A DNA stretch of 64,000 nucleotides from positions 1,488,001 through 1,552,000 of the forward strand of contig NZ_CP139300.1 in the NCBI RefSeq assembly GCF_034093315.1, in the 5' to 3' direction. Both the position numbers and the translations under genes were made by a program. This stretch comes from Prochlorococcus sp. MIT 1314 (GTDB lineage Bacteria > Cyanobacteriota > Cyanobacteriia > PCC-6307 > Cyanobiaceae). The number at the start of each line of letters is the position of its first letter. Positions within the stretch are counted from its first letter, which is position 1. Of the stretch, positions 41,950 through 51,738 are shown in pieces. The notes under the pieces were generated by a model. The model was not told the DNA's origin. It made no database searches and saw nothing but the letters and a program-made list of their open reading frames with translations.

Positions 41950-42882
41950 TTGATAGATATTCCTAAATGGCATCAGTTCATGAGACCTTTATTAGAGGTT
42001 TTAAAGGAAAATGGCGAAATGCCGCGTCAAGAAGCTATTGATGCTGTTGTTGATAAAGTTAGGTTAAGCGAAGAGCAACTAGGCGTATTAAATGAAGGTA
42101 ATGGAAAATCTAAAGCTCGTGGAAGAGTTGGTTGGGCTTCATCTTATCTGAGAGTAGCAGGTGCTTTAGATGGGCCCAGAAGAGGTTATTTTGCCCTTGG
42201 GAAAAATGCAGAAAGACTTTTAAATCTAAATAGACAACTAACTCAGGCTGATTTAAAACAAATCCCGGAATATCTTGAACATCAGGCAAGAAAAGCTGAA
42301 AGAAGACTTAATGGCACTGATTATGTAGAAAATGAAAATGATGATTTAAATGATGATACTCCGCAAGATTTAATTGATAGGGGTATTAAAAGACTTCGTT
42401 CTCAGCTTATAGATGATCTTCTAGAACAAATTAAAGCAATTAGCCCTGCCTCCTTCGAAAGTTTAATTTTGCAAGTTCTTGCTCAAATGGGTTATGGGGG
42501 AGGTGATCCAAAAAGAATACAAGGGGTACCAAGAGGCCCAGATGGAGGGATTGATGGGAAAATTGATGAGGATAAATTAGGTTTAGATCAGATTTATATT
42601 CAGGCAAAGAGATATTCCGAAAATTCTGTTGGAAGACCTACTGTTCAAAGTTTCTTAGGGGCGATGACTGGGGGAGGTTGTAGGAAAGGAGTTTTTGTTA
42701 CGAGTAGTACTTTCACTTCTGAGGCAAAAAAATTTGCAGATGGATTAAATGATGTCCGTCTGGTTTTGATTGATGGTGTAGATTTAGCAAAATTAATGAT
42801 TGAACATTCTGTAGGAGTTCAAGTCAAAGAGACGATTAAAGTTGCCAAGATTGATCAAGATTTTTTTAGTGGGGATGAGTAA
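41950..42882 (+). CDS. Mrr-type restriction endonuclease
   Basis: A 310-aa protein. The N-terminal Mrr_N winged-helix-like domain (WHQFMRPLLEVLKENGEMPR) is followed by a PD-(D/E)xK nuclease: GPDGGIDG puts the metal Asp at 202, YIQAKRY gives the QxK at 218-220, and SFESLILQVLAQMGYGGGD is the conserved first helix. Mrr enzymes cut modified or foreign DNA (type IV restriction). The start is TTG. It heads a group of DNA-targeting genes. Confidence 0.9.
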   Translation: MIDIPKWHQFMRPLLEVLKENGEMPRQEAIDAVVDKVRLSEEQLGVLNEGNGKSKARGRVGWASSYLRVAGALDGPRRGYFALGKNAERLLNLNRQLTQADLKQIPEYLEHQARKAERRLNGTDYVENENDDLNDDTPQDLIDRGIKRLRSQLIDDLLEQIKAISPASFESLILQVLAQMGYGGGDPKRIQGVPRGPDGGIDGKIDEDKLGLDQIYIQAKRYSENSVGRPTVQSFLGAMTGGGCRKGVFVTSSTFTSEAKKFADGLNDVRLVLIDGVDLAKLMIEHSVGVQVKETIKVAKIDQDFFSGDE

Positions 42883-42891
42883 AGAATAAAT

Positions 42892-45228
42892 TTAATTCAA
42901 ATTATTTTTAATACTTTTGAAAAATTCTATAAGCTTTTTGAATCCTGAGCTATACATACTATTACCTCTGTCATCTAGCTCCTTATTTTCAGGGACCGAT
43001 AACCAATGATCCTTAAGTTGATTTAAATCCTCATTCCTAACTAATTCATCGACTGATGAATATTCAGGTTTCATCTTTAATAATTCATTTGTTATTTTAT
43101 AAACCGCACTCGTATATTTACCAATTGTGCTTTCACTTAGTCCCGTGTCTTTTCTCATCCATTCAGAAAATGGTGCATCATACATGAAAGTTTTTGCAAA
43201 ACTCAATCTATTCCAAATTTTTATATCGATATTTGAATAAAAGGCATCTAAATTAATTGAACTAAAAACTTCTTCATTAATAAATTTAAAAATTCTTTCA
43301 GTAGGAACTTTTCCTTGTGCAATTTCTTGAAATTCTGCAATTATTCTTTCATCACTCATTCCTAGAGCTGATAAAACGGTAACAATTTGCTTGAATGCAT
43401 TTTCTTGGATAGAACTTTTATCCTCTTCATCTAATACAACGGGCAAAATTATATATCCAAATTTTTTATTTTTTGATAATCTCATCGCTCTCCCTGCTGC
43501 TTGAACAATATCAACTTTGCTATGTTTGGGATCAGCAAAAAGAACAGCATCAACTTCTGGAATATCAACTCCTTCGGTTAAACATCTTGCATTTGTAATT
43601 AAGCTTGGTTCTTCATATGTGAATCTATTTATTACTTCTGACCTTATGCCAGTGCTAAATTTCCCCGAGATATGAAAAGAATGCAAATAACCATATTTTT
43701 CGCTTAATTTATTAACTTCTTCATTTAATTTGCAAAAATCTTTTGCCCTTTTGATATTTCTATGAAAAGAAATAATATGCTTTATATTTTTTTCTTTTAT
43801 TATCTTTCTTAAGGTTATCAACGCTGCAAATGTTGAAGCATCTGCCTCGAAAGACCATAATCTATTATCCGAAGATAATATTGCATTATTATCTATAAGT
43901 TCTTGTATCTGTTTTTTAGAAATTATGGTTGAATAGATTCGATAATCAGAGAGTATAGGGGGATTTTGTTCTAGGGCAGATTTAAATGAAAATTGATCAA
44001 CAACTTTCCCATAAATTTCTTCATCATCCATTGAAACAATATTCTCAGAATCGCCTTTAAAAACTCTTTCTGTAGCTGTCATAAATAATCTTTTTTTTAT
44101 CAAAATGTTTGCATCATAAAGAAGTTGAGCAAAAGGTTTATTTTTATTCCCAACTGTTTTATGCGCTTCATCAAAAATGCCAATATCAAAAATAATATTT
44201 GATTTTTCTACTGACTCAATTAATTTTTTACCGCTTTGATAAGTAGTAATGACAATTTTAATTTTTTGGGAATTTTTTTGAAGAAAATCAGAAATTACTT
44301 CTTTATCAGTGTTTACTTCAATTCCTAAATCAAATGTATTTATTGCAGGATCATCTAAATTTTTAACATCATCATCACTACAAACAGCTATCCAATCAAT
44401 CTCGATACCTTCACACATAAATTCTCGGGCCCAAGTTTTTAAAGTTTGCTTCACAAGTTGAAGACTAGGAACAACTATTAGTGCATTATTTCCTTTCATA
44501 TATCTAAAGAACCAATATCCAGTCAAACTTTTTCCTGATCCACAGGGATGAATTAATTTACCTCTTGATTTATTTTTAAAATAAGAAAGACAGTTCTCAA
44601 GAGCTATTTTTTGATGTTCTCTAGGTTCGTACTTGTTAAGGGTTACTTTCTGATTATCTAAAATTGAATGGAAATTTTTAAATTCTTCATTGCCTAATTG
44701 TGAAAAATCGGAATACGTTATAAAGCCTAATTTTTCTTTATGAACAGTAGAAATTTTTTTACTTACTTCTAACGCAGATGAACTTATTATCCTGTGTCTG
44801 ATTTTTTGGTAAGTTACATCTCTTTCAGTAATACTAAAAAAAGTACTTACTTCGTCATAAGAAATATTCTTATGGAAATCATCATGATACTTGCATTGAA
44901 TTGCCCAAATATTGCCTTCATTTGATTCCGCTATAAAATCAACACCAATTTCCGGCCTTTGTAAATCTAATGAATCAAAAACTTTATGAGGGACATTAGA
45001 GTGATGCCATAAATTAGTTAATTTACTAGAAAAAATTGGATTATTTATGAAATATAGGGAAGTTAATAATTCAAATACATCACCCTTCTTTTTATTGTTT
45101 ACTGGATCAGATCCAAGTTTACTAATCTGAGTAGAAAATTCATCCCAATTATGAGATGAAAGCACCAATTCTTTTGTTTCATGCTTTTTAAAAATATCAA
45201 TATCTTGTACTGATTTTGCAGAAAGCAT
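42892..45228 (-). CDS. Nuclease-helicase fusion (Mrr-like domain plus SF2 helicase)
   Basis: A 778-aa protein. The N-terminal 190 residues form a restriction-endonuclease-like domain: Glu53 (KGDVFELLTSLYF), Asp97 (PEIGVDFIA) and QCK at 111-113. A DEAH-type SF2 helicase follows, with Walker A HPCGSGKS at 227-234, DEAH in IFDEAHKTVG, and motif VI AAGRAMRLSKN. The layout matches standalone helicase-nucleases and the restriction subunit of type ISP or III-like systems. No dedicated methylase is adjacent; the MmeI-like enzyme is 6.5 kb away and self-sufficient. Confidence 0.87.
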   Translation of the reverse strand: MLSAKSVQDIDIFKKHETKELVLSSHNWDEFSTQISKLGSDPVNNKKKGDVFELLTSLYFINNPIFSSKLTNLWHHSNVPHKVFDSLDLQRPEIGVDFIAESNEGNIWAIQCKYHDDFHKNISYDEVSTFFSITERDVTYQKIRHRIISSSALEVSKKISTVHKEKLGFITYSDFSQLGNEEFKNFHSILDNQKVTLNKYEPREHQKIALENCLSYFKNKSRGKLIHPCGSGKSLTGYWFFRYMKGNNALIVVPSLQLVKQTLKTWAREFMCEGIEIDWIAVCSDDDVKNLDDPAINTFDLGIEVNTDKEVISDFLQKNSQKIKIVITTYQSGKKLIESVEKSNIIFDIGIFDEAHKTVGNKNKPFAQLLYDANILIKKRLFMTATERVFKGDSENIVSMDDEEIYGKVVDQFSFKSALEQNPPILSDYRIYSTIISKKQIQELIDNNAILSSDNRLWSFEADASTFAALITLRKIIKEKNIKHIISFHRNIKRAKDFCKLNEEVNKLSEKYGYLHSFHISGKFSTGIRSEVINRFTYEEPSLITNARCLTEGVDIPEVDAVLFADPKHSKVDIVQAAGRAMRLSKNKKFGYIILPVVLDEEDKSSIQENAFKQIVTVLSALGMSDERIIAEFQEIAQGKVPTERIFKFINEEVFSSINLDAFYSNIDIKIWNRLSFAKTFMYDAPFSEWMRKDTGLSESTIGKYTSAVYKITNELLKMKPEYSSVDELVRNEDLNQLKDHWLSVPENKELDDRGNSMYSSGFKKLIEFFKSIKNNLN

Positions 45229-45381
45229 TTCTTCAAAACTTTTTAATTAATATACATAGAAACAAATATAAAAACAAAAAACATTCTACAAGAAATTTAG
45301 AATTTATTTATGCAAAGTGATAAGGCCTAAAGACTATAATTTATATATTTTTTGTATTTTCTTACAAATTCCAAATAAAAA

Positions 45382-45406
45382 AAGGAGCTAATTGCCCCTT
45401 TTTTTA
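45382..45406. terminator. Bidirectional intrinsic terminator
   Basis: AAGGAGC pairs with GCCCCTT (one G-T) around a 5-nt loop, with A/T runs on both sides. It lies 15 bases after the stop of the minus-strand RecB-Upf1-like gene and should end that unit before the next gene. Confidence 0.75.
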
Positions 45407-45420
45407 TATTGACTGTCAAT

Positions 45421-48400
45421 TTAACTATTACCGGATCTCATAAGTCTTATCAAACGATTTAATTTTTCAACTTCTTCGCTTGTTTTACAAAAACTTTTAG
45501 CAAGTGATGGCGAACCAACAATTATCGACAATATTTTGGCTCTAGATATCGCAACATTTAGACGATTAGGTTCCAATAGAAAATCAAGTCCGCGAGGAGC
45601 ATCTTCTCCTGAACTAGAAGTTAGTGAGAATATAGAAATTAATGCTTCTTGTCCTTGAAAGTTATCAACTGTTCCAATATTTAATTTTTTGTTTAACTTA
45701 CGCTTTAAGTAGTTAACTTGAACATTAAAGGGAGCAATAATGAGGATATCTTCTTCTGAGATAAATTTTTCTTTGTCGGTGGCTAATTTATATTTTGATG
45801 ATAAAAGTAGTTTTATAAGTTGTTTAATTTTTTCTGCTTCTTCTTCTGATTTTAAAGAGCAATCTTGATGTCTTACAGGGATAAACATGACACCTGAATC
45901 AGGATAGACTTTTTTATCTTTTTCTATATAAGCTTGATCCCAAATGATTTTATTTTCACTATTTTTAGTATTTGGTTTAAGCTTCCCTTGGTAAAAAAGT
46001 TCCGATACAACATTATTAATATTAGGTGCCATTCGCCAGCTTATTGGTAGAAAGATACCTTTATTACTTGGAATAACTTCTAATCCGTTCATGAGAAATT
46101 GTAAACATGATTGTCCAGAATTATTTGGATGACTTGCCTTAGTAGGCATTGCTAATTGCTGAGTATCTCCTACCAAAAGAATTGATTTAGAGTGTTTTGC
46201 GATTGTTAGTAAATTTGCTAAAGCGTATTGCCCTGCTTCATCAACCACTAATAGATCAAATATAGAATCAAACTCTTTACTACAGAATTTAGTGGTTGTT
46301 GCACCCATCACAGATACATAGTTGCTTATCTTTTTTGGTGGAAGTGTTATGACATTACTATTTGAAAATATTTCATCTTCTCTAGTGTCACATTTAACTA
46401 TTTTTTGATTGATATTAAGATCTTGAAAAATAGTATCTATTTTTAAAAGCAAATTATCGATTACTTTATGACTATTAGATGTAATTGCGACTCTATAACC
46501 TTTTTGTACTAAGTCAGTAATAACCTTACTTGATAATGTTGTTTTACCTGTACCAGGGGGTCCCTGTATTGCGAATAATATTTCGTTATTTTTAAAAATA
46601 AAATCTGAAATATATTTATTAATATTGGCAAGATCTTTTTGAATTTTTTCGTTAACTGGGATTAATTCAGGCAATATATCTCTTTCTAAAAGTTTAATTA
46701 TTGTTGGCGAGATTGTACTATCACCTCTTACCCACTTTTTTGCCTGATCTAAAAGACTTCTTCTTATACCGCTAGTAAAGTAAGCTTCCTCTACTTTTAT
46801 TAAACATTCATCAATTGCAAGATTCTTTCCAAGTATTCTTTTACTTTCTTTGAATTTTATAGAGCCTTTCTCACAATCAAGTCCATAAGGTTGCACTTTT
46901 AGATTTCTTTCACTTTTTGGTAGATATAATCTTAAGCCCCAGGAATTGTTTGCATCTTTTTCTAATTTAATAGGCTGTTCTGGATTAAAGGAATATTCAA
47001 TATCTTCTGAACTTTCAACTAAACGTGCTTCAGCAATAACTTCATCATCTTTTAAAAGTGATGATGGATTAACAAAAGATTGCTCAAGCCTATCAAAATA
47101 TCTCCAATAATTAACATCCTGCTCACGAACTAAAAAGCCCAATAAAGAAGCTAAAACTTTTTGTGTTTCCCAACTCCATCCTCTTGGATTAGGTGAAATT
47201 GTTCTGATTTTTTTTTGGTTATTATTGAAATCTTGGATTGGAATTTCATTAAATAATATTGAAGCTTCAATATCAATTTCTCTTGGTTGCTCTTCCTTTT
47301 TTTTCTCTTGAATAATATTTTGTTCTTCAATATTTAAGTCTGATTTTAATTTTAAAAGCCATTTATTAAGTTTATAAGTAGAGACCAAATCATCCTTGTT
47401 ATAAAGTCTTATCTCTTCAAGTATTGGACTTAAACCATCTTCAAGTTTGCCTGGTAAAGAAGGCTCGCCAGAATTCTTCCAAAGTTCATATGCCACCATT
47501 GATTCTTCAGCGGATTGCATATCCTCTGTTCTGTTCATGTATAGTTTTTCAACCTTTTTGATTGAGTAGCTTTCTTCACCAAGAATGATTGTGTTCTGAA
47601 CGACTGGCTGGAGATCTATTAATAAATTATTCCTAAGCCAATCAGTTATTTCAGTCATTCGAGTTAAATAGTTTTGTTGAAGATCTCGTAACGCTACTTT
47701 TTCGTAATTTGCATAATGATAAATATGAAGATCAGGGAATTTCTTACGTCTTTTCTCTACCCAATCTACAAATTTTTCAAAACTCAGTTTCTCTTCCTCA
47801 TCTGTATGCGCCCACCAGTAAAAGTCCTTTATTTCATTATTTTCATCAAGGTAAACCACACCAAATAAATATTCGCGCTTTGTTCCGCGTACAAAATCAC
47901 GAGCTCCTTCTAAGTCAAACCATATATCTCCTTTACTAGGCTTGGGAAGTTTAAAAAGTCCAAAGGAATTGTTCAAATCTTTCAAAATATATTCTGGAAT
48001 ATTTTCATTTTTTCTTGGTTTAATTTGGATCGCAGCTTGCTTCCTTAATCGCTCAAGAATCTCTGGATTTATCCCCGGTATTTTTGTATTAGGTTTTATG
48101 GCAGCAAGTTGATCTATGGATAATATTCCCTCAGACCTAAGCTTGTTACGTTGGGTCTTTAACATGTTGTGCACCAATATTAGATCCCTTTTTTTCTTAA
48201 GCCTTTCAGTAATAAATTCTGTCCAATTTGAATGATCACCAGGAATATCTTCAGGTTCTTTATTTGGATCAAAATTTCTTAGAAAAGTCTTATATTCATT
48301 TTTTTTAAATTGATACCAATCCCAAAATTTATGAACTTCAAAGCATTCGAAAGATCCACCCCCAAGATAAATTTCAAATGTTTTAGGAAGAAATCCAAGA

Positions 48401-48873
48401 GTTTCATCAAGTAAGTCACAATAACAAAGAGCCTGAATTATAAATTTGATATTCACATTTGATGCGAGTTTGCATTCGATCGGTACATAACTAAAAGATC
48501 CAAGTTTCGATGCGATTTCTACTCTTTTAAGCAGATCAACTGCTCCTCTTATTTGATCATTATTAAAACTAGCTTGATATATAAAATCATAACCATGGAT
48601 CATTGCATCAAAAGATTCTTTATAGTCTGCGTTTGATTGTTTACCTTTAAGTCTTTTAACTTGAAAATTTTTGTTTAGTAAATTTTTTATTAATGTCTCT
48701 TCATGTCTAATTCCATCGTTTTTGAGTATTTCATTAAATGGATCTTGTTTAAGCTTTTCTCCTTTAAATAGTTTGCGACGATCTAATTCATTCCACCAAG
48801 CAGCTAAGGGACTTTGACAATACAATGCTAATTCACCTGGAGTGAAAGATCTTATTCTTGATTGATTAATCAT
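45421..48873 (-). CDS. RecB-like nuclease / RNase H-like / Upf1-like helicase fusion
   Basis: A 1150-aa multidomain enzyme of the TM0106 type. The N-terminal RecB-like PD-(D/E)xK nuclease includes VPIECKLAS near residue 130. A second nuclease-like domain begins IWFDLEGARDFVRG near 315 (an RNase H or exonuclease fold). The C-terminal SF1B helicase has Walker A QGPPGTGKTT near 770, DEAGQYALANLL near 876, GDTQQLAMP and IGTVDNFQGQEA. It probably processes branched or foreign DNA. It overlaps the upstream 113-aa gene by 8 bases, so the two work together. Confidence 0.88.
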   Translation of the reverse strand: MINQSRIRSFTPGELALYCQSPLAAWWNELDRRKLFKGEKLKQDPFNEILKNDGIRHEETLIKNLLNKNFQVKRLKGKQSNADYKESFDAMIHGYDFIYQASFNNDQIRGAVDLLKRVEIASKLGSFSYVPIECKLASNVNIKFIIQALCYCDLLDETLGFLPKTFEIYLGGGSFECFEVHKFWDWYQFKKNEYKTFLRNFDPNKEPEDIPGDHSNWTEFITERLKKKRDLILVHNMLKTQRNKLRSEGILSIDQLAAIKPNTKIPGINPEILERLRKQAAIQIKPRKNENIPEYILKDLNNSFGLFKLPKPSKGDIWFDLEGARDFVRGTKREYLFGVVYLDENNEIKDFYWWAHTDEEEKLSFEKFVDWVEKRRKKFPDLHIYHYANYEKVALRDLQQNYLTRMTEITDWLRNNLLIDLQPVVQNTIILGEESYSIKKVEKLYMNRTEDMQSAEESMVAYELWKNSGEPSLPGKLEDGLSPILEEIRLYNKDDLVSTYKLNKWLLKLKSDLNIEEQNIIQEKKKEEQPREIDIEASILFNEIPIQDFNNNQKKIRTISPNPRGWSWETQKVLASLLGFLVREQDVNYWRYFDRLEQSFVNPSSLLKDDEVIAEARLVESSEDIEYSFNPEQPIKLEKDANNSWGLRLYLPKSERNLKVQPYGLDCEKGSIKFKESKRILGKNLAIDECLIKVEEAYFTSGIRRSLLDQAKKWVRGDSTISPTIIKLLERDILPELIPVNEKIQKDLANINKYISDFIFKNNEILFAIQGPPGTGKTTLSSKVITDLVQKGYRVAITSNSHKVIDNLLLKIDTIFQDLNINQKIVKCDTREDEIFSNSNVITLPPKKISNYVSVMGATTTKFCSKEFDSIFDLLVVDEAGQYALANLLTIAKHSKSILLVGDTQQLAMPTKASHPNNSGQSCLQFLMNGLEVIPSNKGIFLPISWRMAPNINNVVSELFYQGKLKPNTKNSENKIIWDQAYIEKDKKVYPDSGVMFIPVRHQDCSLKSEEEAEKIKQLIKLLLSSKYKLATDKEKFISEEDILIIAPFNVQVNYLKRKLNKKLNIGTVDNFQGQEALISIFSLTSSSGEDAPRGLDFLLEPNRLNVAISRAKILSIIVGSPSLAKSFCKTSEEVEKLNRLIRLMRSGNS

Positions 48874-49207
48874 ATTCTGCCTCCAAAATCTCTTTGTTTA
48901 AAAAACTTTCTAATTCATTCTTGAGAACACTTTTGATAAACAATTCAAAATTCCTTTCAATTTTTTCTGTTATGGGAATAATATTAATTGTGACTAATTC
49001 TCTCCCATTTTTCTTAGTAGAACTTTTAAATAGTTTTAATCCATAATCTAGTAATAATTCTTTGACAATTCTCTCGAAATCTAATTGATTAATTTTAGAT
49101 TCCATCGAATTTTCAATTAATTGTTGTTTATTTAGAGTTACAAGATGATTCACATGTTCTTTTAATTTGAATTCATCTTCCAGGGATAAATCAATTTCGC
49201 GATACAT
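48866..49207 (-). CDS. Hypothetical partner of the nuclease-helicase, 113 aa
   Basis: A charged, soluble protein with an LNKQQLIENSMESKINQLDF helix and a KELLLDYGLKLFKSSTKKNG segment. It is translationally coupled (8-base overlap) to the 1150-aa nuclease-helicase, suggesting a shared function. A vague similarity in layout to the 121-aa protein at 50300 was noticed but is not secure. Confidence 0.55.
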   Translation of the reverse strand: MYREIDLSLEDEFKLKEHVNHLVTLNKQQLIENSMESKINQLDFERIVKELLLDYGLKLFKSSTKKNGRELVTINIIPITEKIERNFELFIKSVLKNELESFLNKEILEAEYD

Positions 49208-49566
49208 AAAAAAAATATTAGCTTCTTTACTACTAACCGATATGAGATCTTCTTGATTTCGATTCCTGGGATAACAACATAAAGGACTCTATTTTAAATT
49301 TTTCATGCTAATTTTTGTATAATAAAAATTTAAATTTTTTATTTAAATAAGAAATTTATATTTTTAGTTACAACTTGCAAAAGCAGAAAAATATTTAGAA
49401 AATTTATTTCTTGAAAGTTTTATTTTGTAAAATTTTGTTGACACTAAAATCTAATATATTCAAAATTTTTTGACATTTAATATTGAATTTTAAAAATATC
49501 CCGTATCTTAATTAGGTTTTGTTTGCCTCAATTAAATTACTTTTTTAGTTATTTCCATTTTTAGGG
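49208..49566. other. AT-rich intergenic region, nothing recognised
   Basis: About 360 bases, nearly all A/T, between two minus-strand units. No supported frame. A GGAATCG near 49260 resembles the first block of the island motif but has no second block, and lies 53 nt from the start codon. Confidence 0.4.
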
Positions 49567-50313
49567 TTAGAAAATAAAACACATTGGATCGGTGATAAAT
49601 TTAAGTTTTAATTTCCAACTAAAATTAGGTGCTTTATAACCGTTCATTTTTGCTTGTTCATAATAATTACATGATTCTCTAAGTTCACCAGCGGCATATT
49701 TTCTTCTGGCATTTGCAATAAGAACTTTATTTTCTGTATTCTTTAGAAAATCTTCAGAAATATTTGGTAAACAGTTTTCTTTAACCCACAAAGTTGCTCT
49801 TTCACTTTTGTTTTCGATTGCTTTCTTCCAATCAGAACAAGCACCCTCAGCATCACCAATATTTGATTTAAGAATTCCTCTAATAGCATATGCATTTTTT
49901 AATTCAATATCTTTATTGATTGCTCTTGAATAATCTTTTATAGAACTTAATTGATGTCCAAGTTTCCAATTCACGATTGCTCGATTATATGAAGCTATAC
50001 CATGATTAGGATTAATTTCTAATGCTCTATTCAAATCATCCCAAGCTCCAGGGTTATCTTTAATCTGATGTCTTGAGAATGCTCTGTTGAGAAATGCGTA
50101 AAAATTGTTTGGGTTTAGTCTTATTGCCTCAGTAAAATATTCAATTGCTAGTTGATGATTATCAAAGTCACTTTGTATATAACCATCTAAAAGTAGTTCT
50201 CTTGATCTTTCTAAATCCACGACATTCTTATTATTTGTTGCAAATATTTCATATGGCACCGAAAGCAAAAAAATTAAGAAAGATATTAGAAAAATTGGTC
50301 TAATTTTTTTCAT
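49567..50313 (-). CDS. Exported TPR-repeat protein, 248 aa
   Basis: A clear N-terminal signal peptide (KKIRPIFLISFLIFLLSVPY, then EIFA) sends the protein across the membrane. TPR units follow: HQLAIEYFTEAIRLNPNNF, NPGAWDDLNRALEINPNH, QLSSIKDYSRAINKDIEL, DAEGACSDWKKAIENK. Two or more cysteines late in the chain (SCNYYEQ, MCFIF) may form disulfides. Unlike the TPR proteins at 23-37 kb it is exported and lacks the island motif. It overlaps the upstream gene by 14 bases. Confidence 0.8.
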   Translation of the reverse strand: MKKIRPIFLISFLIFLLSVPYEIFATNNKNVVDLERSRELLLDGYIQSDFDNHQLAIEYFTEAIRLNPNNFYAFLNRAFSRHQIKDNPGAWDDLNRALEINPNHGIASYNRAIVNWKLGHQLSSIKDYSRAINKDIELKNAYAIRGILKSNIGDAEGACSDWKKAIENKSERATLWVKENCLPNISEDFLKNTENKVLIANARRKYAAGELRESCNYYEQAKMNGYKAPNFSWKLKLKFITDPMCFIF

Positions 50314-50665
50314 GGATTCTTACTTTTTTAGTAGATCGATTATTTATTATTAGATCGATTAATCTTTGGGATTCAAGTTTAACCTCAGGGAAAATATTCT
50401 TTTGAAATAATTTATGCATTTTTTCGGATAAATATCCAAACGCGATCACTACATGATCTGTATTATGCCTTTGAATAATTTGTCTTGATATTTTCATTCC
50501 ATGTTTGCTTAAATACTTCTTTATAAAATAAAAATTGTTTTCAGAGTCAAATTTAAGAAGCATTAGTTCTTTAAACATTTCTTCTTTGTTTAGTTTGGAA
50601 ATTTTAAGTTCGAATTTTTTTAATTCCAGTTCTATTTCATGGGGCATTGCAGTTACTCGGTCCAT
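50300..50665 (-). CDS. Hypothetical protein, 121 aa
   Basis: A helical, basic protein (EIELELKKFELKISKLNKEE, then YFIKKYLSKHGMKISRQIIQ). A second ATG at 50647 would shorten it by 6 residues. It overlaps the exported TPR gene downstream, so they form one unit. Function unknown. Confidence 0.5.
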   Translation of the reverse strand: MDRVTAMPHEIELELKKFELKISKLNKEEMFKELMLLKFDSENNFYFIKKYLSKHGMKISRQIIQRHNTDHVVIAFGYLSEKMHKLFQKNIFPEVKLESQRLIDLIINNRSTKKVRIHEKN

Positions 50666-50675
50666 AATATAAAAA

Positions 50676-51239
50676 TTGACTTATTTAGATTTAACCGATT
50701 TAAATACTTTTTTATTCCTATCCAGGCATATCAAAATATTTACTGTTCCAAAAAATAATTTTTATTACTTTAAAAAAATAGTTATTGAATATTTTTTAAT
50801 GTTGGTTAGTCCTTTACAAAGAAAAGAATTTGAGAATTGGATCGGCAATTCTTCTATAAAAGAACCTGAAAGAAAAAACTTTTTTAATTGGATAGTAAAT
50901 AGTCCAGTACAGATTCATATTCTAAGAATACCTCCAGTAAGATGCTCTATAAAAAAAGGTTGGTGTATAGGTTATTACAACGGATATGTCTTTGACATAA
51001 CGGTATCTATCGATAATTTTGATTGGATGAATTATATCAACAAAGAGTACAAATATATTTCTATCGATTCAGAGGTAATTAATTACTTAAATTGGATTGG
51101 AGATATTCCAACTAGTCGTTTTTCTATAGATCAGCGAACTGGATATTTTGATAAAAAAGCACATAAAAAAATAAGTGTATATTTAATTAAAGAGGATGAA
51201 AAATTTTATGAGATAGAGGCAGATAAACAAGCAAGTTAA
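50676..51239 (+). CDS. Hypothetical protein, 187 aa
   Basis: A soluble protein of unknown family. Two imperfect internal repeats stand out: FENWIGNSSIKEPERKNFF and FNWIVNSPVQIHI. The C-terminal half (DQRTGYFDKKAHKKISVYLI) is probably beta-rich. The first start is TTG at 50676; an ATG at 50802 would remove 42 residues. It is divergent from the preceding unit by only 10 bases. Confidence 0.5.
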   Translation: MTYLDLTDLNTFLFLSRHIKIFTVPKNNFYYFKKIVIEYFLMLVSPLQRKEFENWIGNSSIKEPERKNFFNWIVNSPVQIHILRIPPVRCSIKKGWCIGYYNGYVFDITVSIDNFDWMNYINKEYKYISIDSEVINYLNWIGDIPTSRFSIDQRTGYFDKKAHKKISVYLIKEDEKFYEIEADKQAS

Positions 51240-51279
51240 CTAATTGATGTTATTTATTAATTAAGCAAGCCTATTCATA

Positions 51280-51435
51280 ATGAAAAAATATTTAATTTCT
51301 GGTTTAGTTGATACTTATAGAATCAAATTAAATTTGTTTGCTACATCTCCAAATAGTGCAGTAAGTATTTTTAAAAATAAATATCCAAATGCAGAGGATA
51401 TTTATGTGATACAAGATTTATTTAAGAGAAAATAA
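51280..51435 (+). CDS. Small protein, YPNxEDIYVIQDLF family, 51 aa
   Basis: An ATG-initiated frame that begins MKKYLISGLVDTYRIKLNLF and ends with FKNKYPNAEDIYVIQDLFKR. The conserved end recurs in a start-less copy at 23381-23497, so this is a small gene family present at both ends of the island. Function unknown. Confidence 0.6.
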   Translation: MKKYLISGLVDTYRIKLNLFATSPNSAVSIFKNKYPNAEDIYVIQDLFKRK

Positions 51436-51738
51436 TATATTAATTTCTTTTAAAAGTTCGAATGAGGTTCGAATGGAATTTTTTGTAAAAAATAAAACCC
51501 TTGCTATTGCTAGCAAATTGCATCTCGCGCACTTTTCATTAGCCAGTAGTTAGTTTTCTTTTGTGGCATGGGATATCGGCGAAAATATAGGTTTGAATAA
51601 AGTGTGAATAACTATTTCAGATATGAATTTATTTTCCAAAAAGTTCCTATTTAGGAAAGTGATGGGTGAAAAAAAAGATTTTTACACAAAGAACGCTATT
51701 TTAAAATAAGAACTTTCAAACTTCTTTAACTTTTAGGA
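51436..51738. other. Intergenic region with a short tandem repeat
   Basis: About 300 bases upstream of the MmeI-like gene. GTTCGAATG occurs twice at 51456-51464 and 51467-51475. The sequence resembles the T-arm core of tRNAs, but no stem surrounds it. No supported frame and no terminator seen. Confidence 0.4.

Noticed and set aside
49260..49266. A tenth copy of the island promoter motif
   Set aside because: Only GGAATCG is present; the second block is missing and the distance to the start codon (53 nt) is outside the 24-33 nt range.
50802..51239. Shorter version of the 187-aa protein starting at the internal ATG
   Set aside because: The upstream TTG gives a longer continuous coding-like stretch; without homologues I could not decide, so the longer form is listed with low confidence.
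51456..51475. Tandem GTTCGAATG as a tRNA remnant or attachment core
   Set aside because: It resembles a T-loop, but no stem flanks it and no longer identity to a tRNA in the window is visible.
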